From: Rhodococcus sp. EPR-157
GTDB taxonomy: Bacteria; Actinomycetota; Actinomycetes; Mycobacteriales; Mycobacteriaceae
NCBI RefSeq assembly: GCF_001647195.1
Contig: NZ_LVCV01000176.1
Location: 1 to 50,971 of the forward strand
DNA: 50,971 nucleotides
Direction of reading: 5' to 3'
Position 1 is the stretch's first letter. Every line of letters begins with the position of its first letter. The position numbers and the translations under genes are program-made. Positions 42,166 to 49,867 of this stretch are shown here, one piece after another. The notes under the pieces are model-generated. The model saw only the letters and a list, made by a program, of their open reading frames with translations. It was not told the DNA's origin and did not search any database.

Positions 42166-43215
42166 ATGGCTCTACCTACTGGTGACACCAGTGGGGCTGT
42201 AGACACGACCGCGGCCGGGGGAATTTCCCCCGGCCGCGGTCGGCATGCACGCACCGAGAAGAAGAAGCGGTTCGGATTGAGTTCCGGCCGCGCGTGGTTG
42301 CTCATCGCACCGACGCTCGTGATTCTGGCGATCGTCATCGTCTACCCCGTGATCCGGGCCCTGGTCATGTCGTTCCAGAAGGACGCGGGACTGGACCCGG
42401 CGACGGGGATGTTCGTCAAAGGTGGCAGCGCCGGATTCTCCAACTACACGCATTGGATTCTTCAGCAGTGCACGTCGGCATCGGGGACACTCGTCCCCTG
42501 CCCGCCGGGAACACTCGGCTCTCAGTTCTGGGGAGCCGTCGGCAATACCGCGTTCTTCACCGTCGTCACGGTGTCGATCGAGGTCGTGATCGGTTTCGCA
42601 ATGGCAGTCATCATGGGCAAGACGTTCGCCGGTCGCGCGTTGCTGCGTGCCGCGATCCTGATCCCATGGGCCATCCCGACGGCGGTGACGGCCAAGCTCT
42701 GGTACTTCATCTTCGCGTACGACGGAATCGCCAACAAGCTTCTCGGAACGAACATCCTCTGGACAGGCGACGCCTGGCCCGCGCGATTCGCTGTCATCAT
42801 TGCCGACGTGTGGAAGACGACGCCCTTCATGGCATTGCTCATTCTCGCTGGGCTGCAGATGATTCCGTCCGATGTCTACGAGGCTGCGCGAGTCGACGGC
42901 GCATCCGCGTGGCAGCGATTCACCAAGATCACCCTTCCGCTGGTCAAGCCGGCGCTCATGGTCGCGATTCTGTTTCGCACGATGGATGCACTGCGCATGT
43001 ACGACCTTCCCGCGATCCTGACCGAAGGCAACCCGGCGACCAGGACGATCTCGATCCTCGTCGTCGAACAGATACGTCAGGGCTTCAACAGTGCGGCATC
43101 GCTGTCGACGATCTCGTTCATCATGATCTTCATCGTGGCGTTCATCCTGGTGAAGTTCCTTGGAGCCAATGCGGTTGCCACGCAGGAGAATCAACGTAAG
43201 GGAACGGCCTCGTGA
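42166..43215 (+). CDS. Sugar ABC transporter permease 1 (MusF/SugA-like)
   Basis: The 349-residue permease has a long cytosolic N-terminal tail of about 43 residues, then six helices. These include WLLIAPTLVILAIVIVYPVI, a large periplasmic loop with two cysteines (QQCTSASGTLVPCPPG), and the EAA loop YEAARVDGASAWQRFTKITLPL that contacts the ATPase. It belongs to the MalF/SugA group. The tail is encoded across a 37-nt perfect palindrome (42206-42242), discussed as a regulatory element. The GTG of the second permease overlaps its stop (GTGA). Confidence 0.9.
   Translation: MALPTGDTSGAVDTTAAGGISPGRGRHARTEKKKRFGLSSGRAWLLIAPTLVILAIVIVYPVIRALVMSFQKDAGLDPATGMFVKGGSAGFSNYTHWILQQCTSASGTLVPCPPGTLGSQFWGAVGNTAFFTVVTVSIEVVIGFAMAVIMGKTFAGRALLRAAILIPWAIPTAVTAKLWYFIFAYDGIANKLLGTNILWTGDAWPARFAVIIADVWKTTPFMALLILAGLQMIPSDVYEAARVDGASAWQRFTKITLPLVKPALMVAILFRTMDALRMYDLPAILTEGNPATRTISILVVEQIRQGFNSAASLSTISFIMIFIVAFILVKFLGANAVATQENQRKGTAS
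42206..42242. promoter_or_regulatory. Perfect 37-nt palindrome at the 5' end of the permease gene
   Basis: The left arm (42206-42223) starts CGACCGCGGCCGGGGG and pairs with CCCCCGGCCGCGGTCG in the right arm. AA and TT complete an 18-bp stem around a single T. It starts 41 bases into the permease gene and 75 bases after the stop of the binding-protein gene. No T-run follows, so it is not a normal terminator. In mRNA it would make an exceptionally stable hairpin that could protect the upstream binding-protein message or limit permease translation. Confidence 0.8.
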
Positions 43216-44033
43216 AAGCGGCAAGGATATACGTCGGTGTCGTGATCATCCTGGTCTGGGGACTCGCTCCGTTCTACTGGATGGCCGTGACCGCATTCCG
43301 CGATCCGAGGTACACGTTCGACACCACACCCTGGCCGACGCATGTAACCCTCGAGAACTTCTCCAACGCGCTGTCGACGAGCAACGGCAACAACTTCATT
43401 CGCGCGGTGATCAACAGTCTGATCATCGGCGGTGCGACGACGTTGATCGCCCTCGTCGTCGGAATATTCTGCGCATACGCTTTGTCGCGGATCGACTTTC
43501 GCTTCAAGTACATGGTGGTCGGGGTCGTGCTCGGGGCGTCGATGTTCCCGGTCGTGGCACTCGTGACACCGCTGTTCCAGTTCTTCACCAACATCGGCTG
43601 GATCGGCAGCTACCAGGCGATGATCATTCCGAACATCTCGTTCGTTCTCCCCCTGACCATCTACACACTCGCAGCATTCTTCGCGGAACTGCCTTGGGAG
43701 CTCGAAGAGGCCGCTCGGATCGACGGGGCCGGACGCTTCCAAGCGTTCCGCTTGGTGATGTTGCCGCTCGCTGCGCCTGCGCTGTTCACCACCGCCATTC
43801 TCGCGTTCATCGCTGCGGTCAACGAGTACTTGCTGGCAAGCCAATTGTCCAGCGACAAGACAGAACCCGTGACGGTGGCCATCGCGCGGTTCTCCGGCAA
43901 CGACCCACACGTGGTTCCGTATGCGGCCATCATGGCGGCGGGAACGATCGTCGCGATCCCCCTGGTGATCATGGTGCTGATCTTCCAGCGCCGAATCATC
44001 TCTGGTCTCACCTCGGGTGGCGTGAAGTCATGA
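43212..44033 (+). CDS. Sugar ABC transporter permease 2 (MusG/SugB-like)
   Basis: The 273-residue inner-membrane protein has six helices with the MalG-family profile: FYWMAVTAFRDPRYTF after the first helix, VINSLIIGGATTLIALVVGIFCAYALSRIDF, and the EAA loop LEEAARIDGAGRFQAFRLVMLPLAAPALFTTAIL. It pairs with the preceding permease. GTG 43212 overlaps the preceding stop and its own stop overlaps the ATG of the small membrane gene, so all are translationally coupled. The ATPase is not encoded here; actinobacterial sugar importers often share one (MsiK/SugC type) from elsewhere. Confidence 0.9.
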   Translation: MKAARIYVGVVIILVWGLAPFYWMAVTAFRDPRYTFDTTPWPTHVTLENFSNALSTSNGNNFIRAVINSLIIGGATTLIALVVGIFCAYALSRIDFRFKYMVVGVVLGASMFPVVALVTPLFQFFTNIGWIGSYQAMIIPNISFVLPLTIYTLAAFFAELPWELEEAARIDGAGRFQAFRLVMLPLAAPALFTTAILAFIAAVNEYLLASQLSSDKTEPVTVAIARFSGNDPHVVPYAAIMAAGTIVAIPLVIMVLIFQRRIISGLTSGGVKS

Positions 44034-44206
44034 CCGCTCAGGACCACCTGCAATTGCTCGCGGGGATCCTGGGCTTCTTCGCGCTGATGGCCTTCATCGC
44101 CGCGGTCGCCGGGATCGTCGGGGGCGAGCCCCAGGTGTGGCCGTCCCTCGTTCTCCTCGGCTTGCTCGTGGCGCTCGGATTCGTGGTGCGGAGAATTCGC
44201 GCCTGA
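44030..44206 (+). CDS. Small two-helix membrane protein of the sugar ABC operon (MusI-like)
   Basis: The 58-residue protein is mostly two hydrophobic helices (LLAGILGFFALMAFIAAVAGIV and WPSLVLLGLLVALGFVV) joined by GGEPQV and ended by basic RRIRA. Its ATG overlaps the permease stop in ATGA. Corynebacterium glutamicum maltose and trehalose importers have small membrane proteins (MusI and a Tus-associated protein) that I recall as being needed for uptake. This protein has the right size and position but I cannot test homology. It could assist permease assembly or ATPase docking. Confidence 0.75.
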   Translation: MTAQDHLQLLAGILGFFALMAFIAAVAGIVGGEPQVWPSLVLLGLLVALGFVVRRIRA

Positions 44207-44216
44207 GTGTGTGTGC

Positions 44217-44264
44217 GCTGGAAGGTGCGCGTTCGCGCCCGAAGGTGACCGAATGAGCCGTTCG
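44217..44264 (+). repeat. 48-nt direct repeat, copy A
   Basis: It begins GCTGGAAGGTGCGCGTTCGC and ends AATGAGCCGTTCG, and is identical over 48 bases to 44326-44373. It starts 11 bases after the sugar operon ends, between that operon and a convergent TetR gene. The stretch between the copies has further short repeats (CGCGCAGGTTGCA and CGCGCGGGTTGCA). Confidence 0.85.
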
Positions 44265-44325
44265 CTGCGGTTCGGAGCTCGGCGCGCAGGTTGCAGCGAG
44301 CGCGCGGGTTGCAACGGGTGCCTGG

Positions 44326-44373
44326 GCTGGAAGGTGCGCGTTCGCGCCCGAAGGTGACCGAATGAGCCGTTCG
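44326..44373 (+). repeat. 48-nt direct repeat, copy B, with terminator hairpin
   Basis: Identical to 44217-44264. In this copy the last part plus the next five bases makes a perfect hairpin, GTGACCGAA and TTCGGTCAC around TGAGCCG (44354-44378), which copy A lacks because its flank differs. The hairpin probably serves as the shared terminator of the sugar operon and the TetR gene. Confidence 0.8.
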
Positions 44374-44407
44374 GTCACTACCCGGGGTAGGCCGAGCGAG
44401 CCGAAAC

Positions 44408-45076
44408 TCAACCCTTGAGCCGCGCGAGCGCCACGAAGATCGGTTCGTCACCGTCGAGGTCGATCTCCTTGCGCCGCAGGAACGCGTCGAGCAGCCCCCA
44501 GACGAGGGCGGAGAGCTGGTCGACGAATTCGGCGGCCTCCAGTTCCTGATCGTCCAACCACAGGTCGGTCGCCGCCAACACCGCACCCACGGCAGCCCGG
44601 CACGCGTAGTCGATCCCGGTAGTGTCCGCATCGACCGACTTCAGGATCGTCTCCGCGACCGTCGAGAACCGGGTCGCGATGTCCCGGCCGATGTCGAGCG
44701 GGGGCGCCGCCGCGGAGTCCTCGGGTGTGGTCCGCGACTGCGCGAGGAACCGGAAGACGTTCGGGTGGCGTCCGACGACCTCGGCGTATCCCGTGATGGC
44801 ATGACGCAGCGCTGACACCGGTGCATCGAGGAGGAAATTGAAGTCCGAGACCGCGAGTGTGTACACCTCGTCCGCCATCCGCTGAGCTACCGCGCTGTAG
44901 AGATCGGCCTTGTCGGCGAACTGACGGTACAGCCGGGGCTTGGTTGCTCCGGCCTCTCGCGCGATGTCGTTCATGCTCGGGTTCGGCCCGCCACTGTCGA
45001 TAACTCGGTAGGCCGCATCGACGAATTCGTCCCGGGCTCTGCTTCTGCGCGCTTCCGGGTCGCGTGACGTCGGCAT
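44408..45076 (-). CDS. TetR/AcrR family regulator
   Basis: The 222-residue protein has an N-terminal TetR HTH: RDEFVDAAYRVIDSGGPNPSMNDIAREAGATKPRLYRQFADKADLY. The all-helical ligand domain contains ALRHAITGYAEVVGRHPNVFRFLAQS, seen in mycobacterial regulators next to lipid- or epoxide-metabolising genes. It is divergent from the alpha/beta hydrolase gene, and the 133-bp gap contains two dyads at 45160-45192, so it most likely represses that operon and perhaps itself. Its 3' end converges on the sugar ABC operon. Confidence 0.88.
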   Translation of the reverse strand: MPTSRDPEARRSRARDEFVDAAYRVIDSGGPNPSMNDIAREAGATKPRLYRQFADKADLYSAVAQRMADEVYTLAVSDFNFLLDAPVSALRHAITGYAEVVGRHPNVFRFLAQSRTTPEDSAAAPPLDIGRDIATRFSTVAETILKSVDADTTGIDYACRAAVGAVLAATDLWLDDQELEAAEFVDQLSALVWGLLDAFLRRKEIDLDGDEPIFVALARLKG

Positions 45077-45159
45077 CCGCTCAGTCTAGGCGTTGTCCCA
45101 GGTAGTGGTGCGCGACTATTGACAGCCTGGCGGGAATTGGGGAGAGTTCACCTACGCCG

Positions 45160-45192
45160 TACCGACGGTAACGTTTATCGTACTAGCGGTAC
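45160..45192. promoter_or_regulatory. TetR operator candidates upstream of the epoxide-hydrolase-like operon
   Basis: Two related dyads, TACCG-A-CGGTA (45160-45170) and GTAC-TAGCG-GTAC (45180-45192), are spaced by nine bases and share CGGTA. The second ends 17 bases before the hydrolase ATG and would block transcription there if bound. The likely binder is the divergent TetR protein. Confidence 0.65.
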
Positions 45193-45209
45193 AACATGCA
45201 GGAGCATCG

Positions 45210-46118
45210 ATGACGATTTTCACAGAGCGAGCCCGAGCGCGGACGGTGAACGCCGACCGGGCAGAGCTGTCGGTGCACGAGCACGGAAACCCTGACGGGC
45301 CGGTGCTCGTGCTCGTACACGGCTGGCCGGACACGCATCATCTATGGGACGGGGTGGTGCCGCACTTCGCCGAGAAGTTCCGCGTCGTCACGTACGACAC
45401 CCGCGGTCACGGAGCCTCGACAGGCGACGGATCCGTTGCCGAGATGAAGCTCGCACAGCTCGCCGAGGACTTCATGGCCGTCGTCGACGCCGTGGCAGGC
45501 TCGACGCCGGTCCACGTCCTGGCCCACGATTGGGGTTCGGTCCAGGTCTGGGAGGCGATCTGCGAGCCGGGGTCCGATACCAGGATCGCGTCGTTCACCT
45601 CGATCTCCGGTCCGAGTCTCGACCACATGGGATTCTGGCTGCAGAATCCGAAGTTCACACCGAAAGGCCTGTGGCAGCTGCTGACTCAGCTCATCTCCGG
45701 CGCCTACACGTTGTTCTTCATGGCCGGCCCGCTGCCTCGGGTGTTCTTTCGGGTGTTCGGGCGAAGGTGGATCTGGTCGACTTCGCTGCGCATCGTCGAA
45801 CGTGTGGACAAACGGAATGTCAACCTCTCGCCGACGTTCCGACGCGACATGGTCAGTGGACTGCGGATCTACCGCGCGAACGTTCTGCAAAAAGTGCTGA
45901 GGCCTCAGGAGCGCTACACCCATGTTCCGGTGCACCTGCTCGTCACCAGGCGTGATCCGGCGATCCGGCCTGCGTCGTTCGACGGTATCGAGCGATGGGT
46001 GACCCGGGTGAGCCGGACCGATGTGCGCTCGGGGCATTGGCTTCCGTTGAAAGACCCTGCCTTGGTCGCGCGAGAGACCTGTGCATTCGTGGAGAGGATC
46101 GAACATGAACGAGCATGA
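45210..46118 (+). CDS. Epoxide-hydrolase-like alpha/beta hydrolase (EphD N-domain type)
   Basis: The 302-residue protein has the HGWPDTHHLWDGVVPHF oxyanion segment, VVTYDTRGHGAST, and the nucleophile elbow LAHDWGSVQVWE with Asp107. Asp in place of Ser fits epoxide hydrolases and dehalogenases. The late catalytic His is probably in VRSGHWLPLKDP. It matches the N-terminal half of mycobacterial EphD, without the SDR domain fused there. It has GGAG about nine bases before ATG 45210. Two further genes overlap it, suggesting a lipid or hydrocarbon pathway controlled by the divergent TetR. Confidence 0.85.
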   Translation: MTIFTERARARTVNADRAELSVHEHGNPDGPVLVLVHGWPDTHHLWDGVVPHFAEKFRVVTYDTRGHGASTGDGSVAEMKLAQLAEDFMAVVDAVAGSTPVHVLAHDWGSVQVWEAICEPGSDTRIASFTSISGPSLDHMGFWLQNPKFTPKGLWQLLTQLISGAYTLFFMAGPLPRVFFRVFGRRWIWSTSLRIVERVDKRNVNLSPTFRRDMVSGLRIYRANVLQKVLRPQERYTHVPVHLLVTRRDPAIRPASFDGIERWVTRVSRTDVRSGHWLPLKDPALVARETCAFVERIEHERA

Positions 46119-46983
46119 CCCCGGTGAAGTATCCCTGCAGGCCCGCAATGTCTCCTTCGACTGGTCGCAGACACCGCTGCACTGGATGCCCGAGGAGCCT
46201 ATTGCCTCGCACACCGTCAGTGCGCTGAATCTGCTTCTGCCCGAGGGAGAGCGGTGGTTCTGTGCCACGTACGCCGAGGCTCTACCGCTGATCGCCGATG
46301 CGAAGCTCCGTGAGGACGTGCTGGGATTCATCGGTCAGGAATCGATGCATGCCGAGACGCACAACGTCGTTCTGCACGACTACCTCGACGCGCACGATAT
46401 CGACCCACGGCCGTTTGCAGCGCATGCGGAATATCTGATGCGAAAGGTGCTCGGCCCGCGACCTGCCTTGTCCGCCAGGGCCCAGAAGCAGCAGTTGGTC
46501 GAGCGAATCGCGCTGATCGGTGCGATCGAACACATGACTGCCTTCCTCGGAGACTATGCGCTCAACTCCCGGTGGGACGAGTTCGGCGGCGACGCCGTCA
46601 TGATCGATCTCTTTCGCTGGCACGGGGCCGAAGAGGTCGAGCACCGAAACGTCGCGCACGACGTGGCGATGTACTTCGGCGTCGGCTACTTTCGTCGCAA
46701 CATTTCGATGCTCTTCGCGTTCCTCGCGTTCCTCGTGTTGATGCTTCGGGGCACTCGGTTCATCGTTCGGCAGGACCCGGCGTTGAAGGACCGCGGATAC
46801 ATCGCTCTGTGGTGGGCCTGGATGTCTGCGATGCGCCGCGGTTCGCTTCCTTCTCTGGCTCGGATGACGAAAGGCGTTGCGCGATACTTGAAACCGTCGT
46901 ACTCCCCCGAGAACGAAGGCAGCACAGCTCAAGCCGTGGCCTATCTCGCCACGTCACCGGCAGCCAGGGCGGCTCTGACGTGA
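46105..46983 (+). CDS. Predicted metal-dependent hydrolase (PF10118/COG3687-like)
   Basis: The 292-residue mostly helical protein has FIGQESMHAETHNVVLHDYLDAHD (about 73-96), later EHMTAFLGDYAL, and LFRWHGAEEVEHRNVAHDVAMYFG. Paired Glu/His motifs in four helices suggest a ferritin-like dinuclear metal site. A hydrophobic segment (MLFAFLAFLVLMLRG) may lie in the membrane. The family is called a metal-dependent hydrolase but proven function is scarce, and the di-iron-like pattern plus a neighbouring ferredoxin reductase would also suit an oxygenase. It overlaps the hydrolase gene by 14 bases and the reductase by four. Confidence 0.78.
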   Translation: MNEHDPGEVSLQARNVSFDWSQTPLHWMPEEPIASHTVSALNLLLPEGERWFCATYAEALPLIADAKLREDVLGFIGQESMHAETHNVVLHDYLDAHDIDPRPFAAHAEYLMRKVLGPRPALSARAQKQQLVERIALIGAIEHMTAFLGDYALNSRWDEFGGDAVMIDLFRWHGAEEVEHRNVAHDVAMYFGVGYFRRNISMLFAFLAFLVLMLRGTRFIVRQDPALKDRGYIALWWAWMSAMRRGSLPSLARMTKGVARYLKPSYSPENEGSTAQAVAYLATSPAARAALT

Positions 46984-48038
46984 ATCTCGCGTTGCCGATT
47001 CCGGACGCGGTGCCGCCGGACCTCTACGGCCGTCGCGGGCGGGATCCGCTTCTGCGCGTGCTCGAGCGACTGATGAACGCGCACATGCATTCTCTCCGAT
47101 TCCTGCACCGAAGCGACGTAGTCGGTGAGCGACGTGATCGACGCCGGCAGGTGGTGGTGGCCCATAGAGCTGTCGAGGCCCACGACGACAACGTCGTCAG
47201 CTTCACGCTCGCATCGCCCGACGGTAGCGAACTCCCTGCATGGCGGGCGGGTGCCCACATCGACGTGGAGATGCCGTCGGGCAGGGTTCGCCAGTACTCC
47301 TTGTGCGGCGACCCGGCCGACGGTAAGCGCTATCGAATTGCGGTGCGTCGCATACCGGGTGGCGACGGCGGATCGATGGAGATGCACGACGACGTCGGTG
47401 TCGGGAGCCGACTGATCATTCGCGGTCCACGCAACGCGTTTGCGTTCGCAGTTCCAGGTCACGGGTCCACTGCCGAGCATCTGCATTTCGTCGCGGGCGG
47501 TATCGGAATCACTCCGATCCTGCCGATGATGCGACTTGCGCACCGACTCGGACTGGATTGGTCGATGGTGTACACCGGCCGGAGCCGGAACTCGTTGCCG
47601 TTTCTCGACGAGATCGACGACTACGGCGACAGGGTGACGATCAGGACGGACGACGTCGACGGAATTCCCTCGGCAGACATACTTTTGACGGGATCACGCA
47701 CCACATCCGCTGTCTACGCGTGCGGGCCGATGCCAATGATCGCTGTTCTGAACCGGGGTGTGAACCCGGGTTCGGAGTTTCACTTCGAACGGTTCTCGGC
47801 GCCGCCGATCGTGAACGGCGCGGAGTTCGAGGTGGAGCTTGCGCGGACCGGGCAGCGAGTCACGGTGCCAGCGGACAAGTCTGTCCTGGACGCCGTCAAA
47901 CCGTTCCGTCCGGATATTGCGTATTCCTGCAGGCAGGGATTCTGTGGGACGTGTCGTGTACCGGCCGTCGGACGCCCGGAGGGCATGCTGATCTGCACCG
48001 ATCGCTCGGCCGGTGAGCGGGTCGTTCTCGACCTGTGA
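46980..48038 (+). CDS. Ferredoxin reductase with C-terminal [2Fe-2S] domain
   Basis: The 352-residue electron-transfer protein has an FAD domain (RQYSLCGDPADGKRYRIAVRR), an NAD(P) domain (VAGGIGITPILPMMRLAH, YACGPMPM) and a plant-type ferredoxin domain at the end. The cluster ligands are Cys317, Cys322, Cys325 (CRQGFCGTC) and Cys339. The gap between the third and fourth cysteines is only 13 residues, about half the usual length. It probably feeds electrons to an oxygenase, perhaps the ferritin-like protein encoded upstream. The GTG start overlaps the preceding stop (GTGA); the frame is open earlier but similarity is absent there. Confidence 0.85.
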   Translation: MNLALPIPDAVPPDLYGRRGRDPLLRVLERLMNAHMHSLRFLHRSDVVGERRDRRRQVVVAHRAVEAHDDNVVSFTLASPDGSELPAWRAGAHIDVEMPSGRVRQYSLCGDPADGKRYRIAVRRIPGGDGGSMEMHDDVGVGSRLIIRGPRNAFAFAVPGHGSTAEHLHFVAGGIGITPILPMMRLAHRLGLDWSMVYTGRSRNSLPFLDEIDDYGDRVTIRTDDVDGIPSADILLTGSRTTSAVYACGPMPMIAVLNRGVNPGSEFHFERFSAPPIVNGAEFEVELARTGQRVTVPADKSVLDAVKPFRPDIAYSCRQGFCGTCRVPAVGRPEGMLICTDRSAGERVVLDL

Positions 48039-48056
48039 TTCATCCCGCCCAAGGCG

Positions 48057-48131
48057 GAGGCGCTCCGCACCAGTGGCGCGGTTAAGTGCATTGCTGTGCA
48101 CTCAACCGCGCCACTGGCGGCGGAGCCGCCT
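48057..48131. repeat. Dispersed palindromic intergenic element, copy 4
   Basis: CCAGTGGCGCGGTTAAGTGC with one further A pairs with TGCACTCAACCGCGCCACTG G at 20 of 21 positions, around a six-base loop (TTGCTG). Outer arms (GCGCTCCGC, GGCGGAGCC) extend it imperfectly. It lies between the convergent ferredoxin reductase and ino1 genes and is the best-preserved copy of the family. Confidence 0.8.
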
Positions 48132-48145
48132 TGAAACCGCTGGAC

Positions 48146-49228
48146 CTACGCGTCGATGATGAACGCCTCGAGCTGCGTGCGCGCGACGTCGTCGGCGAGC
48201 TGCTTCGGCGGGCTCTTCATCAGGTATGCGGAAGCCGGGATGACCGGTCCGCCGATGCCGCGGTCGAGAGCGATCTTGGCCGCACGCACAGCGTCGATGA
48301 TGACGCCTGCGGAGTTGGGCGAGTCCCAGACCTCGAGCTTGTACTCGAGGCTCAGTGGCACGTCACCGAAGGCGCGGCCTTCGAGGCGCACGTAGGCCCA
48401 CTTGCGGTCGTCGAGCCAGCCGACGTGGTCGGACGGTCCGATGTGAACGTCCTTGGCGTTGAACTCCTTCTGGAGGTTCGACGTCACGGCCTGGGTCTTG
48501 GAGATCTTCTTCGACTCGAGGCGCGTGCGCTCGAGCATGTTGAGGAAGTCCATGTTGCCACCGACATTGAGCTGCATGGTGCGGTCGAGCTGAACACCGC
48601 GATCTTCGAACAGCTTCGCCATGACGCGGTGTGTGATGGTGGCACCGACCTGGCTCTTGATGTCGTCGCCGACGATGGGAACGCCTGCGTCGGTGAACTT
48701 CTTGGCCCAGACGGGGTCGCTGGCGATGAAGACGGGCAGCGCGTTGACGAAGGCGACGCCTGCGTCGATCGATGCCTGTGCGTAGAACTTGTCGGCCTCT
48801 TCGGATCCGACGGGCAGGTACGACACGAGCACGTCGACCTTGGCGTCACGCAGTGCCTGAGCGACATCGACCGCTTCGCCGTCGGCCTCGGTGATGGTCT
48901 CGCGGTAGTACTTTCCGAGTCCGTCGAGGGTCGGTCCGCGCAGTACCTGGACGTCCTTCGGAGCAACGTCGGCGATCTTGATGGTGTTGTTCTCGCTCGA
49001 GAAGATCGCGTCGGACAGGTCGAATCCGACCTTCTTGGCGTCGACGTCGAATGCGGCGACGAACTCGACGTCGCGGACGTGGTACTTGCCGAACTTGACG
49101 TGCATGAGGCCGGGGACAGTGGTGTTCTCGTCCGCGTCCTTGTAGTACTCCACGCCCTGTACCAGGGACGAGGCGCAGTTGCCTACACCCACAATGGCCA
49201 CGCGGATGGCGTTGCTGTTCTCACCCAT
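48146..49228 (-). CDS. ino1: Inositol-3-phosphate synthase (Ino1)
   Basis: The 360-residue NAD-dependent enzyme converts glucose 6-phosphate to inositol 3-phosphate, the first step to phosphatidylinositol, mycothiol and lipoarabinomannan precursors. The N-terminal [19 protein letters not shown] binds [39 protein letters not shown] and the [22 protein letters not shown] active-site block are typical of the actinobacterial type. ATG 49228 has an AAGGAG and overlaps the padR stop by eight bases. The order padR-ino1 matches Rv0047c-Rv0046c of M. tuberculosis as I recall, so the PadR protein may influence inositol synthesis. Confidence 0.96.
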   Translation of the reverse strand: MGENSNAIRVAIVGVGNCASSLVQGVEYYKDADENTTVPGLMHVKFGKYHVRDVEFVAAFDVDAKKVGFDLSDAIFSSENNTIKIADVAPKDVQVLRGPTLDGLGKYYRETITEADGEAVDVAQALRDAKVDVLVSYLPVGSEEADKFYAQASIDAGVAFVNALPVFIASDPVWAKKFTDAGVPIVGDDIKSQVGATITHRVMAKLFEDRGVQLDRTMQLNVGGNMDFLNMLERTRLESKKISKTQAVTSNLQKEFNAKDVHIGPSDHVGWLDDRKWAYVRLEGRAFGDVPLSLEYKLEVWDSPNSAGVIIDAVRAAKIALDRGIGGPVIPASAYLMKSPPKQLADDVARTQLEAFIIDA

Positions 49229-49802
49229 GGTCGGGTTCTCCTTCTGGTTTCGTTCTATGTGTCGACTTGGGGGTGGCGGTCGGGCCCGCCTGCTCGGCTG
49301 CGATGACTTCGTTGAGCCAGCGCACCTCTCTGTCACTCGACTCGAGTCCGAGCTCGTGAAGCTGACGGGTGTAGCGGTCGAGCGTCCCGCTTGCTCGATC
49401 CACGGCTTCGCGGAGCCCTTCGCGGCGCTCCTCGACCTGACGTCGCCGGCCTTCGAGAATGCGCATCCTGGCTTCCGCCGGGGTGCGACTGAAGAAGGCG
49501 AGGTGTACGCCGAATCCGTCGTCTGTGTAGTTCTGCGGTCCTGTGTCGGCTACGAGTTCGGCAAATCGCTTCTTGCCTTCCGGAGTGAGCTCGTAGACGC
49601 GCCGTGCTCGACGCTTCACAAGAGTGTCCGGACCGGCGTCCTCGGCAATCAGCCCGTCCGCCTGTAGGCGACGTAGAGCTGGGTACAGCGAGCCGTAGGA
49701 AAACGCTCTGAATGCTCCGAGCAGGCCGGTCAGGCGCTTCCGAAGCTCGTAACCGTGCATCGGAGCTTCGAGTAGCAGGCCGAGAATTGCTAGTTCGAGC
49801 AC
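49221..49802 (-). CDS. PadR family transcriptional regulator
   Basis: The 193-residue regulator has the PadR winged helix: [51 protein letters not shown], then [19 protein letters not shown] as the wing. The C-terminal helical domain (Vir_C type) follows from about residue 90, with [19 protein letters not shown] as a dimerisation helix. It is translated together with ino1 through an eight-base overlap. A PadR-like dyad at 49868-49884, upstream of its start, suggests autoregulation and so control of ino1. The effector is unknown. Confidence 0.93.
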   Translation of the reverse strand: MLELAILGLLLEAPMHGYELRKRLTGLLGAFRAFSYGSLYPALRRLQADGLIAEDAGPDTLVKRRARRVYELTPEGKKRFAELVADTGPQNYTDDGFGVHLAFFSRTPAEARMRILEGRRRQVEERREGLREAVDRASGTLDRYTRQLHELGLESSDREVRWLNEVIAAEQAGPTATPKSTHRTKPEGEPDHG

Positions 49803-49867
49803 GACTACCCCCTTCTCCGATCACTGGACCGCGTTCTGCGATGCGCTCTGCGAGCATATACGCAAAT

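Noticed and set aside
40647-42338. 563-codon minus-strand frame opposite the sugar-binding protein
   Set aside because: It lies antisense to a clear lipoprotein receptor with good ribosome site and shows no domain.
44217-44373. CRISPR or attachment-site explanation for the 48-nt direct repeats
   Set aside because: There are only two copies, no cas genes, and no integrase or cargo between them; the site lies between convergent genes and forms a terminator.
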